Positions 1-14,770 of a stretch of DNA of 64,000 nt are shown piece after piece. The notes under the pieces are model-generated. The model was not told the origin of the DNA and did no database searches. It was given only the letters and a program-made list of their open reading frames with translations. The stretch comes from Candidatus Limnocylindrales bacterium. Its GTDB lineage: Bacteria; Desulfobacterota; Binatia; UBA1149; CAITLU01. Position 1 is the first letter of the stretch; each line of letters begins with the position of its first letter. The translations under genes were made by a program, and so were the position numbers. The stretch lies in assembly GCA_035571835.1 (NCBI GenBank), contig DATNBU010000033.1, positions 1-64,000 on the forward strand, in the 5' to 3' direction.

Positions 1-303
1 CAGATGAGCAGCTTGCGCTTGCCCATCTGCGCGGCACGCACCGCCATCACGACCGTAAGACTGCTGCACAGTAGCACTGCGGTATTGATCGCGCCGAGAG
101 GGACCTTGATGCTGCTGCTGGCAGCGGCAAAGTCAGTGAAATAATTCAGCCGGTACACCAGATAGGCGAGGAACATCCCGCCAAAGAACATGATTTCCGT
201 ACCCAGGAAAAGCCACATCCCCAGCGATGCAGAGTTCCTCTGCTGCTCTTCGTCGGCGAAGTGGTGCAGCAACTCAGGACGATGTTCGGTGGCGGCGTGG
301 CTA

Positions 304-311
<8 letters not shown>
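1..311 (-). CDS. coxC: Cytochrome c oxidase subunit III, partial (3' end lies outside the window)
   Basis: This is the N-terminal ~103 residues of the third membrane subunit of the caa3-type oxidase. The reading begins [20 protein letters not shown], followed by the typical first helix ([20 protein letters not shown]) and a second helix. I chose the GTG at 309-311 because a strong GAGGAGG ribosome-binding site lies 7 nt upstream, inside the end of coxA, and the start overlaps the coxA stop by 8 nt. That overlap points to translational coupling and the same operon. Subunit III has no redox centre and stabilises the oxidase. The C-terminal part and any subunit IV would lie to the left of this window. 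Confidence 0.9.
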
Positions 312-1935
<1,624 letters not shown>

Positions 1936-1958
1936 CGTATGCCCCTCTCCGAGCGCGC

Positions 1959-2999
1959 TCACTGATGAGCCTGCGCGCTCTGCGAAGTGCCGAGAGACTT
2001 GATGTATGCGATCAAGGACATGACCTGTTCCTCTGTGAGCTGGCCACCGAACGTCGGCATCGCCGGCGGGTAGCCTTTAACGACCTTGGCAAGCGGCGTC
2101 AGGATGGACTCGCGAAGATACGCGTCATCCGCAAGCACTTTGTCGCCGGACGCAAGCTCGACCTCGCTGCCCGGAACACCGACCAGGATCGGACCGATGC
2201 CGCCGGGCGTCGTGATGTGGCACGTCGCGCATGCCTTCTCCTGAAACAGCGCGGCCCCCGCCTGCACGGGTGAAGCTGCGGCACCGGCCGCGCCCTGCAC
2301 GACCGATGCGCCGCCCGCCGAGCCCGACGCCGGACCGGCGGTACCCGCGGCGATCTCGACCGGCGACGGATTGCCGGTCGTCAGCCATGCTTCGTAGTCG
2401 GCAGCATCCATGACGGTGACGCTTCCGATCATGCGCGAGTGCTCGGTGCCGCAGTATTCGGCGCAGAAGAGGTGGAACGTTCCGGTCTGGGTCGCCTCGA
2501 ACCACATCGTCGCGTAGCGGCCCGGGACCACGTCGGCCTTCACGCGGAACGCCGGCACGTAGAAGCTGTGGATCACGTCTTCGGAGGCCATCGTCAGCTT
2601 GACCGGGCGGCCGATCGGAACGTGCAGGTTGTTGATCTCGCGCCGGCCGTTCATGTGCTGGATCTTCCACATCCACTGCTTGCCGGTCACGAAGATTTCC
2701 ATCGAGTTGGCCGGAGGAATCTCGAGCTTGAAGTAAAGGCTCGTTCCCCACGCGAAGATGCCCATGACGATGAAGAACGGGATGATCGACCAGACGATCT
2801 CCAGCGCGGTCGAGCCGTGGATATCCGCGCCGACGAGATTCTCGGGCGTGCGCCGGTACTTGATCCCCATGTAGATCATCGCGGCGATGACGGCGAAGGC
2901 GACCGCCCCGCAAAGCAGGACCATCATCACGTAGATCAGGTCCACTTCGGCGGCGTTCGTGGACGCCTGCGGCGGGAACAGCGACAACTGCAAAAACAT
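1959..2999 (-). CDS. coxB: Cytochrome c oxidase subunit II with fused C-terminal cytochrome c domain
   Basis: This subunit accepts electrons and passes them through CuA to CoxA. The protein is 346 residues from the ATG at 2999, which follows GAGGAG with 9 nt spacing. It has two N-terminal membrane helices (about 20-47 and 68-90) and then the cupredoxin domain. CuA ligands are visible as His144, Cys179, Glu181, Cys183, His187 and Met190 ([12 protein letters not shown]). After a Gly/Ala-rich linker (about 215-250) comes a class I cytochrome c domain with CATCH (257-261) and a likely axial Met314 in PPAMPTF. The fused heme domain makes this a caa3 enzyme, which suits direct electron transfer from ACIII encoded upstream in the same operon. 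Confidence 0.96.
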   Translation of the reverse strand: MFLQLSLFPPQASTNAAEVDLIYVMMVLLCGAVAFAVIAAMIYMGIKYRRTPENLVGADIHGSTALEIVWSIIPFFIVMGIFAWGTSLYFKLEIPPANSMEIFVTGKQWMWKIQHMNGRREINNLHVPIGRPVKLTMASEDVIHSFYVPAFRVKADVVPGRYATMWFEATQTGTFHLFCAEYCGTEHSRMIGSVTVMDAADYEAWLTTGNPSPVEIAAGTAGPASGSAGGASVVQGAAGAAASPVQAGAALFQEKACATCHITTPGGIGPILVGVPGSEVELASGDKVLADDAYLRESILTPLAKVVKGYPPAMPTFGGQLTEEQVMSLIAYIKSLGTSQSAQAHQ

Positions 3000-3004
3000 T
3001 CTGG

Positions 3005-3868
3005 TCAGCTCCTCGAAGTGGAAGGATGCGTCTCGCGCCATCGGCTGAGGCCGATGAAACCGGCCAGGGAGAGAAGGGTCGCGATGCCACCGAGACGGAC
3101 CAGCGCCAGGATCGAGGCACTGTACTTGCCCGTGGCCGGATCGTAGCGGTAGCAGTAAAGCATCAGCTGCTCGGCGAGCCCGCCGATCTTGCTGTCGGCG
3201 GCCTCGACGAACGCCAGCTTGAGATCGCGGCTCGAGAATTCGACGCCGAAGAAATAGCGCGAAAGCTGGCCGAGGCTGGTCAGCACGTAGATCGACGCGG
3301 CGTGCGCGTACTCGCCGGTGGCCGGCACGAACTTGTAGTGAAAGCCGACGGCGTCGGCGACGGCGCGAATCTGCGCCTCCTCACCGGTCAGGAAATGGAA
3401 CCCGCCTTCGCTTCCCTTGCGTCCGTAGTTCTCGACGTAGGCGGCCTTCTTCTGGCGCGCGAGCTCGGGCGTTTCCTTCGGATTGATGCTGATGACGATC
3501 ACGTCAAACTCGCTCGCCGCGCTGAACGTGAGCGGCCGCAGCGCCTTGATCATGCCGTTGAGCACCAGCGTGCACAGCATCGGGCATTCGAAGTACGCCA
3601 TCGCGAGCACAGCCGGTTTCTTGTCGGGGCCGAAGTAGTCGCCGATGCGGACCTGCTTTCCCTCGTCGTCGACGAACGTCGCGTCCAGCGGCAGGCTCTG
3701 GCCGAGGTGCTGCTCGATGCCGACGCCCTGCAGCGGCCCCGGCGTGACGTTGGCCTGCTGGTCTAGCGAGCCGAGCGGCGCCGGCGCGATCGGAGCGGCG
3801 AACGCCGGCATCGCAACAGCGAGCGCGACGAACGCAACTCCAATCCGTCTGGCGACAGGCGAAAACAT
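3005..3868 (-). CDS. SCO1/SenC-family copper chaperone with extra C-terminal membrane helix
   Basis: SCO proteins deliver copper to, or keep reduced, the CuA site of oxidase subunit II. The 287-residue product has a signal peptide (MFSPVARRIGVAFVALAVAM), a thioredoxin-fold body with the CxxxC copper site Cys95-Cys99 (FECPMLC), and the conserved metal His189 (EYAHAAS). A second hydrophobic stretch near the C-terminus (ILALVRLGGIATLLSLAGFI) would anchor it by its tail, unlike classical SCO1, which is N-terminally anchored. The ATG shares its A with the TGA of the upstream gene. The position directly before coxB fits a dedicated CuA assembly factor. Confidence 0.9.
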   Translation of the reverse strand: MFSPVARRIGVAFVALAVAMPAFAAPIAPAPLGSLDQQANVTPGPLQGVGIEQHLGQSLPLDATFVDDEGKQVRIGDYFGPDKKPAVLAMAYFECPMLCTLVLNGMIKALRPLTFSAASEFDVIVISINPKETPELARQKKAAYVENYGRKGSEGGFHFLTGEEAQIRAVADAVGFHYKFVPATGEYAHAASIYVLTSLGQLSRYFFGVEFSSRDLKLAFVEAADSKIGGLAEQLMLYCYRYDPATGKYSASILALVRLGGIATLLSLAGFIGLSRWRETHPSTSRS

Positions 3869-4473
3869 CAGTGGCCGTGCGCCTCCGCTTCGTGTGCAGC
3901 GCTGCCGTGAGCCGGAGCTTCGGCGTGGCCTCCAGCAGCATGACCTTCGCCGTGCCCGCCTTCGCCCTGAAGATCGCGACTGATCTTCCAGCCGCCGTCC
4001 CAGTCGGGCGCGCCGGAAGCTTCCGCGTGCTGCTCGGGAGCCTGGCCGTGCGGCGACATCGATGCGGGCACCTCGCCCTGGCGTGCCGGCAGGCCCTTGG
4101 CGACCAGCATTTCCATTGCGCGCTCGATCGGCACCTGGACGACGCCGGCTTCCTTGTCGACCCACGCGAGAGTCGACAGGCTCTTCTCTTCTGCCGCACG
4201 AAGCTGCGTAAGATCGTCCTTCGGGCGCAGCTGGAGCCGCGGCTCGGGCGGCTCTTTGGCAGCGTACTTCTCGGCAAGCGGATTGGCAGCAGGAGACGTG
4301 GCCTTCGCACGCTCGGCAAGGCCGAAATAGACGTAGTTCGCCGCGATCGTGAACACGATCGTGAATATCGCAAGGCCGAGGACCGAGAGGGCAACCGGCC
4401 TGGTCGCGACGTCGGTCGGTTCGTACCGGACGGTCTCGTTGCCGTGCGAGGTCGAATGCTCGTGTTCGCTCAT
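3868..4473 (-). CDS. Single-span membrane protein with His-rich tail, ACIII/caa3 operon accessory
   Basis: I do not recognise a named family with certainty. The 201-residue protein has a His-containing N-terminus (MSEHEHSTSHG), one membrane helix (about 28-50, VALSVLGLAIFTIVFTIAAN), and a soluble part with the stretch LAWVDKEAGVVQVPIERAME. A similar 'WVD...G.V.IPI..AM' segment is, from memory, common in proteins beside SCO/ACIII genes. The last ~60 residues are very rich in His, Glu and Gly (HGEGHAAGGHAEAPAHG) and could bind Cu or Zn. Its end overlaps the SCO start and its start overlaps the actF stop, so it is co-translated with both. A role in copper handling or in linking ACIII to the oxidase is inference. 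Confidence 0.75.
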   Translation of the reverse strand: MSEHEHSTSHGNETVRYEPTDVATRPVALSVLGLAIFTIVFTIAANYVYFGLAERAKATSPAANPLAEKYAAKEPPEPRLQLRPKDDLTQLRAAEEKSLSTLAWVDKEAGVVQVPIERAMEMLVAKGLPARQGEVPASMSPHGQAPEQHAEASGAPDWDGGWKISRDLQGEGGHGEGHAAGGHAEAPAHGSAAHEAEAHGH

Positions 4474-5666
4474 GCGTGCTCCAGCTCGGCTTCGACGACC
4501 GGATCGTTGACCGCGATGACAGGATACGCGGTCAGGTTACCGATGTAGCGCCAGATCCACACGCCGCCGATTCCCAGGAACGTGGTCAGGTGCAGCGGAT
4601 GGACGAAGAACGTCGTCGAGAACGACGGCGTGATCCACCAGAAGACGTCCACGTAGCGCATGCACCACAGCAGAGTGGCCACGCCTGCGATCGCCATCGG
4701 CTTGCGCTTGCGCGTACGCGACAGCAGCAGCCCGAACGGCACGACGAAGTGGAAGATGAACAGGAAGAGCGTGAGCCAGTGCCAGCCGTTCTGGTTGCGG
4801 ACCACGTACCACCCGATTTCCTCGGGCAGGTTGGCTCCCCACATGATCAGGAACTGCGAGAGCTGGAAGTAGGTCCAGATCATCACGAATGCCAGGAGCA
4901 GCTTGCCGAGATCGAGGAACCGGTCCGGCGAGATCACGACCGACACCGGCCGGTGATCGGCAATGCGCGCCGACATCAGAATCGCCAGGCACATCGCCGT
5001 CAGGATCTGGCCGCCGGCAAACATCAGCCCGTAGATGTGCGAGAACCAGACGACCTCGATCGACATCGCCCAGTCGATCGCGGCCAGCGACATCGACAGC
5101 AGCCAGATGATGATGCCGATGTGGCTGAGCACGCTGACGCGCCCGGTGCGCGTGGCGCTGCGGCCCTCGACGTCGTCCTGGCGCGACCATGCGGTGAGAC
5201 GCGTAGCCAGCGTGATCCAGATGGCAAAGTAGATGATCGCCCGCACGACGAACATCGTCGGGTTGAGGTACTGCGACTTGTACTGCAGGACGGCGCTCGC
5301 CTGCACCTGGGCCTGGTCGGCCCACGGGTAGATCTGGCTCATCCCGATGACGACGGGGATGAAGAACAGCGCCATCAGCGGCACGTTCATCGCAGCGGCC
5401 TCGGCCGGACGCCGGATCGCGGCGCCCCAGCGGCCGCCGCTCACGTACTGCATCATCAGCAGCACGGTGCTGCCGAGCGCGTTGGCGAGCCAGAAGATGA
5501 ACGCGACGAGCCACGCCTGAAAGAACGCCTTCGGCCAAACCATCGCTCCGACCAGACTTGCGACCAGACCGATCGCGCCGATGCCGAGCGCGGGCATCTG
5601 AATCTTTCGCAGCACGTTGCTCGCCGACAGGTCGAGCTCCTGGCGCGTGAACCTCGACTCACTCAC
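4470..5666 (-). CDS. actF: Alternative complex III membrane subunit ActF
   Basis: This is a polytopic membrane subunit of quinol:electron acceptor oxidoreductase ACIII, homologous to the NrfD/PsrC-type subunit ActC. The product is 398 residues. I chose the GTG at 5666 (VSESRFTRQELDL) because AAGGAGG lies 5-6 nt upstream; an in-frame ATG 18 nt further upstream is weaker. It is hydrophobic nearly throughout, with about ten predicted helices (for example LGIGAIGLVASLVGAMVW and FVMIWTYFQLSQFLIMWG). The YFQLSQFLIMWGANLPEE stretch is typical of ActF. The start overlaps the end of actE by 8 nt, so the two are translationally coupled. Confidence 0.93.
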   Translation of the reverse strand: MSESRFTRQELDLSASNVLRKIQMPALGIGAIGLVASLVGAMVWPKAFFQAWLVAFIFWLANALGSTVLLMMQYVSGGRWGAAIRRPAEAAAMNVPLMALFFIPVVIGMSQIYPWADQAQVQASAVLQYKSQYLNPTMFVVRAIIYFAIWITLATRLTAWSRQDDVEGRSATRTGRVSVLSHIGIIIWLLSMSLAAIDWAMSIEVVWFSHIYGLMFAGGQILTAMCLAILMSARIADHRPVSVVISPDRFLDLGKLLLAFVMIWTYFQLSQFLIMWGANLPEEIGWYVVRNQNGWHWLTLFLFIFHFVVPFGLLLSRTRKRKPMAIAGVATLLWCMRYVDVFWWITPSFSTTFFVHPLHLTTFLGIGGVWIWRYIGNLTAYPVIAVNDPVVEAELEHA

Positions 5667-6336
5667 CGTGGGCCTCCTTGCCATGCTCGGAGCCGTGCTC
5701 GGCGCCTTCGGCAGGAGCGGGCTCGGGCTCGGGCGTGTCGAGCCGCACGCGCTCCTCGGACGTGAGGTCCTGGACGCTCGCATGATGGCTGAGCTGCAGG
5801 GCCTTGATGTATGCCGCGATCGCCCAGCGATCCTCGGCCGCAACCTGAAGCGAATACGACGGCATCACTCCGAATCCGTTGGTCATGACCTGGAAGAAGT
5901 AGCCCGGCACCATCGCGCGCAGGCGCTCGTCGTGGAACGACGGCGGATGCTTGTAGCCGCGCTGTGCGATCATTCCGTTGCCGTCGCCGATGCGCGAGTG
6001 GCACGGCGTGCAGTAGATGTTGAACCGTTCGCGGCCGCGCGCGAGCACGCCGGCCGTCACCGGGAACGGGAACGTGTCGCTGATCGCGTCGCCGTTCTTG
6101 CCGGTGAACAGGAGCTTGTCTTCCTTGAGCTGACCGCGGGCGATCGTTCCGGGTATGAGCTGCCGCGACGCGCGCTGGTCCTTGAAGAACGGACTCTTTT
6201 CGAGCGGCTCGTACTTGGCGGCGTCATGCATGTCCTGGCGGCATGCGGACGCCGACGCGGCCAGAACCAATGCCAGAGCGAAGCGGCCGAGCCCGCGACG
6301 CAGACCTCGGAGGTCCGAAGAGAAAACCTGCTTCAC
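5659..6336 (-). CDS. actE: Alternative complex III monoheme cytochrome c subunit ActE (lipoprotein)
   Basis: This is a 225-residue cytochrome c with one heme site, CTPCH, at about residues 109-113, and a candidate axial Met in GFGVMPSY. The N-terminus has a signal sequence ending in a lipobox-like ASASAC, so it is probably lipid-anchored on the periplasmic face. The tail is rich in Glu, His and Pro (EHGSEHGKEAHGE). In ACIII this subunit is the likely exit point for electrons towards the caa3 oxidase. It starts with GTG overlapping the actD stop by 4 nt and ends overlapping actF, in the order known for act operons. Confidence 0.92.
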   Translation of the reverse strand: MKQVFSSDLRGLRRGLGRFALALVLAASASACRQDMHDAAKYEPLEKSPFFKDQRASRQLIPGTIARGQLKEDKLLFTGKNGDAISDTFPFPVTAGVLARGRERFNIYCTPCHSRIGDGNGMIAQRGYKHPPSFHDERLRAMVPGYFFQVMTNGFGVMPSYSLQVAAEDRWAIAAYIKALQLSHHASVQDLTSEERVRLDTPEPEPAPAEGAEHGSEHGKEAHGE

Positions 6337-6875
6337 GAGTCGACCTCCGACACCGAGGCCGAGCCGAGGCCGGCAAGGAAGGTCTTGACGCTGGAAGCAT
6401 CGAACTTGGGATCGATCGCTTCGATGCAGACGAAGAACCGGTCCTGCGACGCGCGCGCGAAGGCCGGCACGTTCCAGACCGGATGGTACAGCAGCGGAAG
6501 GCCGTTGATCGCGAGCATGCCGAAGACGGCAGTGAGCGAAGCCAGCAGGACCGTGGTTTCGAAAACCGGCGGGATGAACGCCGGCCAGCTGAACAGCGGG
6601 CGGCCGCCGATGTTGACCGGATAGCCGACCATGCTGACCCAGGTTGCCAGCGCGAATCCGCCGAGGCCGCCGAGGATGCCTCCGATCAGTACCATGAGCG
6701 CGACCGGATTCTGCGGAAGCCCGGCCGCCTGGCTGGCTTCGTGGATCGGGAACGGACTGTAGCCGTCGAACTTCGTGTAGCCGGCCGCGCGGATCTTGCG
6801 CAGCGCCGCGACGAACTCGTCTGGCGTCACGAACTCGGCCATCACGCCGTGAATGGTGTGCGTTGGTGCGTGCAT
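6333..6875 (-). CDS. actD: Alternative complex III subunit ActD (DUF3341)
   Basis: The 180-residue protein matches the DUF3341 pattern. A cytoplasmic alpha/beta N-terminal part (FVTPDEFVAALRKIRAAGYT, then DGYSPFPIHE) is followed by two membrane helices (about 57-80 and 100-125) and a short C-terminal domain containing DRFFVCIEA. ActD is a structural membrane subunit of ACIII without cofactors. It begins 2 nt after the actC stop, preceded by a G-rich Shine-Dalgarno run, and overlaps actE by 4 nt. The size and motif agree with orthologues, so I am confident of the family. Confidence 0.93.
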   Translation of the reverse strand: MHAPTHTIHGVMAEFVTPDEFVAALRKIRAAGYTKFDGYSPFPIHEASQAAGLPQNPVALMVLIGGILGGLGGFALATWVSMVGYPVNIGGRPLFSWPAFIPPVFETTVLLASLTAVFGMLAINGLPLLYHPVWNVPAFARASQDRFFVCIEAIDPKFDASSVKTFLAGLGSASVSEVDS

Positions 6876-6876
6876 G

Positions 6877-11288
<4,412 letters not shown>

Positions 11289-11325
11289 CGTATTCCCTTT
11301 GGCCCTATGGCTGGATTAGCGGCTG

Positions 11326-12003
11326 TCAGCGGTGACACGTCGAGCAGTCGGTGCGCGGCTCGACGTGATATTCTTTGACCAGCTTCGCTCCGATCTCCTG
11401 CTGGCTCATTTTCTCGCCGTTCTCGTCATGCTCGTCCTCGGCCCGCCACGTGGTGTCGAACAGCTTGGCTTTCGGACGGATGGCGCTTGCCGGATTGCGA
11501 TGACAGTCGAGGCACCATCCCATCGTCAGGGGCGCCACCGAATACGTCAGGTTCATCTTCGTGACGTCGCCGTGGCAGCTCGCGCACCCGACGCCTTTGG
11601 CGAGATGGGCCGCGTGATTGAAGTAGACGAAATCGGGAAGATCGTGGACGCGCGTCCACTCGAGCGACTCGCCGGTGCGGAAGCTCGAGCGCACCGGCTC
11701 GAGAATCGGCGCGTCCTTCCACATCTGCGAATGGCAGTTCATGCAGACCTGCGTCGGCGGGATGCCCGCGAACGTCGATTTCTCGACCGACAGGTGGCAG
11801 TAGCGGCAGTCGATCCCGAGCTCGCCGTTGTGGTGCTTGTGGCTGAACTGGACCGGCTGCTCGAGCGCCTCCCGGTTGCGCGTGACGAGCTCCAGCGAGT
11901 TGAACTCGTAGAGCCCCGCGAAGGCGACGCCGCCCAGCAGGCCAACGGTGGCGAGAACTACACGGAAGTAGGTATTGCTGCTCGGCTTGAAGACCTGGGC
12001 CAT
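11326..12003 (-). CDS. actA: Alternative complex III pentaheme cytochrome c subunit ActA
   Basis: The 225-residue protein has an N-terminal membrane anchor (about 14-32) and five CxxCH heme-binding motifs: CRYCH, CMNCH, CASCH, CLDCH and CSTCH. Extra His residues (FSHKHH, FNHAAHL) are likely distal ligands. Five hemes and this length match ActA of characterised ACIII complexes. It is the first gene of the 12-kb operon. The ATG at 12003 has only a weak Shine-Dalgarno (GCGGATCCC), and a perfect inverted repeat lies 29-47 nt upstream. Cymredoxin-type or NapC/NrfH cytochromes are less likely given the neighbours actB-F. Confidence 0.95.
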   Translation of the reverse strand: MAQVFKPSSNTYFRVVLATVGLLGGVAFAGLYEFNSLELVTRNREALEQPVQFSHKHHNGELGIDCRYCHLSVEKSTFAGIPPTQVCMNCHSQMWKDAPILEPVRSSFRTGESLEWTRVHDLPDFVYFNHAAHLAKGVGCASCHGDVTKMNLTYSVAPLTMGWCLDCHRNPASAIRPKAKLFDTTWRAEDEHDENGEKMSQQEIGAKLVKEYHVEPRTDCSTCHR

Positions 12004-12031
12004 GGGATCCGCAAAATCTCCGACCGTTGGG

Positions 12032-12050
12032 GGTAACGCAAAACGTTACC
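12032..12050. promoter_or_regulatory. Inverted repeat ahead of the ACIII/caa3 operon (possible operator or leader hairpin)
   Basis: GGTAACG (12032-12038) and CGTTACC (12044-12050) are perfect 7-bp arms around a 5-nt spacer. The element ends 29 nt upstream of the actA start. It could be a dimeric-repressor operator or, if transcribed, a 5' leader hairpin. There is no U tract, so an intrinsic terminator is unlikely. No sigma-70 boxes can be called with confidence around it. Confidence 0.45.
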
Positions 12051-12388
12051 TTAATCTGCCTGCGAAGCTCTTGAAGCGATTCTAATTCCAGCAGACCTGA
12101 TTCCGAGATCGGGCTTCCGGTCTTCTGTGCTGGTGAGCGCGAACGCGCCTCCATAGAGAGTTCACGCTTTCCGGTCGAACGCTTCGCGCACAATTGTTCG
12201 TTCGGATCCGCAGACGTCGGTTGGATGTCGGCCAAACCCGCAGCGCCCGGCGCGTGCGTGCTCAGGTCGGGACCCGATTCGGACCGAATGTCGTCCGCGG
12301 GCTCACTTCCACGCTGGCTGATCCGGCTGCCGGACAGCTATGGTGACGCCGATTCGCCGGTTCGCCGGGTTCCGAGGGGGCATCTTTC
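12051..12388. other. Intergenic region between divergent actA and the beta-helix gene
   Basis: About 385 nt separate the two divergent starts. Besides the inverted repeat at 12032-12050 I see no RNA gene, convincing promoter boxes or protein-coding signal. A minus-strand frame crosses it without a recognisable product. The region must carry both promoters. Confidence 0.5.
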
Positions 12389-14725
12389 ATGTCGGTCTTT
12401 ACAGCCAGTGCGGGAAAACCGCGACGCGTCCACGTTTCCGCCGAAAAGCGCGAACCCCGCGGTTTTTCTGGGTTTTTTCTGGGCCGCAGCGCGCTTTTGG
12501 TGGCCTCGGCGATGCTTTTCACCGGATTTGGCGGCCTTTCGGCCACGCAGGCCGCGGCGGCGATCCTCTCTGTTCCGGCCGGCTTCGCGACGATCCAGGC
12601 TGCGGTCAACGCGGCGGGCCCTGGCGATACGGTCGAAGTCTCGACCGGCACGTACCATGAATTCGTCAGCTTTCCGGCCAGCGGCACGGCGGGAAATCCG
12701 ATCACGCTGGCGGCCAAAGCCGGAAACACCCCTGTCATTGATGGAACCGGCCTGGCGACGAGCGACCTCGACGGCCTCGTCTACATCGAGAACCGCTCGT
12801 ACATCACCATCTCCGGCATGGAGATCGCCAACCTTTCGGCCTCGAACCCGAGCCACTTCCCGGCCGGAATCTGGGTGCGCGGCACGTCGCACCACATCCA
12901 GCTGCTCGGCAACACGGTCCATCACATCGAGAACGCCGGCTGCGCGAGCTGCGGGGCCCACGGCATCGCCGTCTACGGAACCAGCGGCACGAGCTCGCTG
13001 CACGACGTGACCATCGACGGCAACGAGGTGCGCAACTGCATCCTCGGCTGGAGCGAGTCGATGGTCGTCAACGGCAACGTCGAAGACTTCACGATCACGA
13101 ACAACGTGGTCCACGACAACAACAACATCGGCATCGTCGCGATCGGGTTCGAAGGCGAGTGCGTCGGCTGCAGCGATGCGCTCGACCAGGCACGCGACGG
13201 CGTCATCGCCGATAACCTCGTCTACAACATCGATTCGCAGGGTAATCCGTCTTACGGAAACGAACGGTCGGCCAACGGCATTTACGTGGACGGCGGCGCG
13301 CGCATCGTGATCGAGCGCAACATCGTGCACGACAGCAACATCGGCATCGAGCTTGCGAGCGAACATGGAGGCAAGGCGACGAGCGACGTCACCGTGCGCA
13401 GCAATTTCGTCTACCGCTCGCAGACGATCGGCATGTCGATCGGCGGCTACGACAAGCAGCGCGGCAGCACCGAGAACTGCCGGATCGTGCACAACACGCT
13501 CTACGACAACGACACCGACCACTCCGGCGGCGGCGAGCTGCTGATGCAGTACGACACGCAGGGCAACGTGATCGAGAACAATATCATCTACGCGAATTCG
13601 CAGAACCAGTTCATCGCCAACGAGTTCACGCTGAATTCGGGCAACACGATCGATCACAACATCTACTACAGCACAGCGGGTGCCGCGGGTTCGTTCTGGG
13701 TCTGGAAGACCACGCCGTACGACGGCTTCGCGGCGTGGAAGGCGGGAAGCGGCAACGATGCGAGCTCGCTGTTCACCGATCCCATGCTGGTGAGCCCGGC
13801 TGCCGGAAACCTGCATGTCAGCGCCGGCTCGCCGGCAATCGGCGCAGCGGTTGCACTCGCCGGCGGCGCGGCCGGCACGCTCGACATCGACAGCACGGCG
13901 CGGGTTTCCGGAGGCGCGGCCGAAATCGGCGCCGACGAGCTCGCATGCGGCAACAACGTGACCGAAGGCGACGAGGAATGCGACGACGGCAATTCGACGA
14001 GCGGCGACGGATGCGACGCCAACTGCACGAACACAGCATGCGGCAACGGCATCGCGACCCTCGGTGAAAGTTGCGACGACGGGAATCTCGCGGCCGGCGA
14101 CTGCTGCAACGCCGCGTGCCAGTTCGAGAGTGCGGGATCGTCGTGCGACGACGGTGAGGTCTGCACGTTCGGTGACGAGTGCAACGGCGCCGGCGTCTGT
14201 GCAGGCACGGCCGAGCTCGAGCCCTCGTGCCTGACGCCGGATCCGGCAACCGGCGGCTCGCGTCTGAAGCTGCGCGGCGAAGGAACTTCGGCCGACCGCC
14301 TTTCGTGGGCGTGGGGCAAAGGAGACGCGATCGACCTCGGTACGCTCGGCGACCCGACGGCGACCGACGACTATGCATTCTGCGTGTTCGTCAATGACGG
14401 CGTGACGCCTTCGCTGCTGATGAGCGCACTCGCGCCTGCCGGCTCATCGTGGGCCTTTACTTCGAGCTCGCTCAAGTTCGCGAGCTCGAGCCTCGCGCCT
14501 GACGGCCTCAAGCAGATCCTCTTCAAGGCCGGCGATGCGGGCCGCGGCAAGATCAAGCTCAAGGGCCAGGGCAGCGCGCTTGGTCTTTCGAGCCTCGGGT
14601 TCGGACCGATGGCGACGGTGTCCGCCGAGCTGCGCAACGTCGCGACCGGCGAGTGCTACGGCGCGACCTATGCGTCGCCGTTCCGCACCGACGAGCCGAC
14701 GCGCTTCGACGACAAGACCGACTGA
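12389..14725 (+). CDS. Secreted right-handed beta-helix protein with Cys-rich repeats and a C-terminal domain
   Basis: The 778-residue protein has a basic N-terminus and a hydrophobic signal (SALLVASAMLFTGFGGL, cleavage probably near ATQAAAA). Residues about 60-515 form a parallel beta-helix of the NosD/pectate-lyase type, with recurring 'NxIxxNxVxxxxxxGI' coils (for example NVIENNIIYAN). About 525-615 is a Cys-rich module with CDDGNSTSGDGCDANC and CDDGNLAAGDCCNAAC, the myxobacterial Cys-rich repeat pattern (DUF4215-like). The last ~155 residues (KLRGEGTSADRLSWAWGKG ... FDDKTD) form a separate domain. GAGGGGG lies 8 nt before the ATG. Catalytic activity is not evident; a cell-surface or polysaccharide-binding role is likely. 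Confidence 0.8.
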   Translation: MSVFTASAGKPRRVHVSAEKREPRGFSGFFLGRSALLVASAMLFTGFGGLSATQAAAAILSVPAGFATIQAAVNAAGPGDTVEVSTGTYHEFVSFPASGTAGNPITLAAKAGNTPVIDGTGLATSDLDGLVYIENRSYITISGMEIANLSASNPSHFPAGIWVRGTSHHIQLLGNTVHHIENAGCASCGAHGIAVYGTSGTSSLHDVTIDGNEVRNCILGWSESMVVNGNVEDFTITNNVVHDNNNIGIVAIGFEGECVGCSDALDQARDGVIADNLVYNIDSQGNPSYGNERSANGIYVDGGARIVIERNIVHDSNIGIELASEHGGKATSDVTVRSNFVYRSQTIGMSIGGYDKQRGSTENCRIVHNTLYDNDTDHSGGGELLMQYDTQGNVIENNIIYANSQNQFIANEFTLNSGNTIDHNIYYSTAGAAGSFWVWKTTPYDGFAAWKAGSGNDASSLFTDPMLVSPAAGNLHVSAGSPAIGAAVALAGGAAGTLDIDSTARVSGGAAEIGADELACGNNVTEGDEECDDGNSTSGDGCDANCTNTACGNGIATLGESCDDGNLAAGDCCNAACQFESAGSSCDDGEVCTFGDECNGAGVCAGTAELEPSCLTPDPATGGSRLKLRGEGTSADRLSWAWGKGDAIDLGTLGDPTATDDYAFCVFVNDGVTPSLLMSALAPAGSSWAFTSSSLKFASSSLAPDGLKQILFKAGDAGRGKIKLKGQGSALGLSSLGFGPMATVSAELRNVATGECYGATYASPFRTDEPTRFDDKTD

Positions 14726-14770
14726 GCCGTGCCCTGGTGCGTGACCCAACGCTAGCGGGCGGGACAGCCT

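Noticed and set aside
12004-12388. A riboswitch or small RNA in the long divergent region
   Set aside because: Apart from the short dyad I could find no conserved aptamer pattern or terminator.
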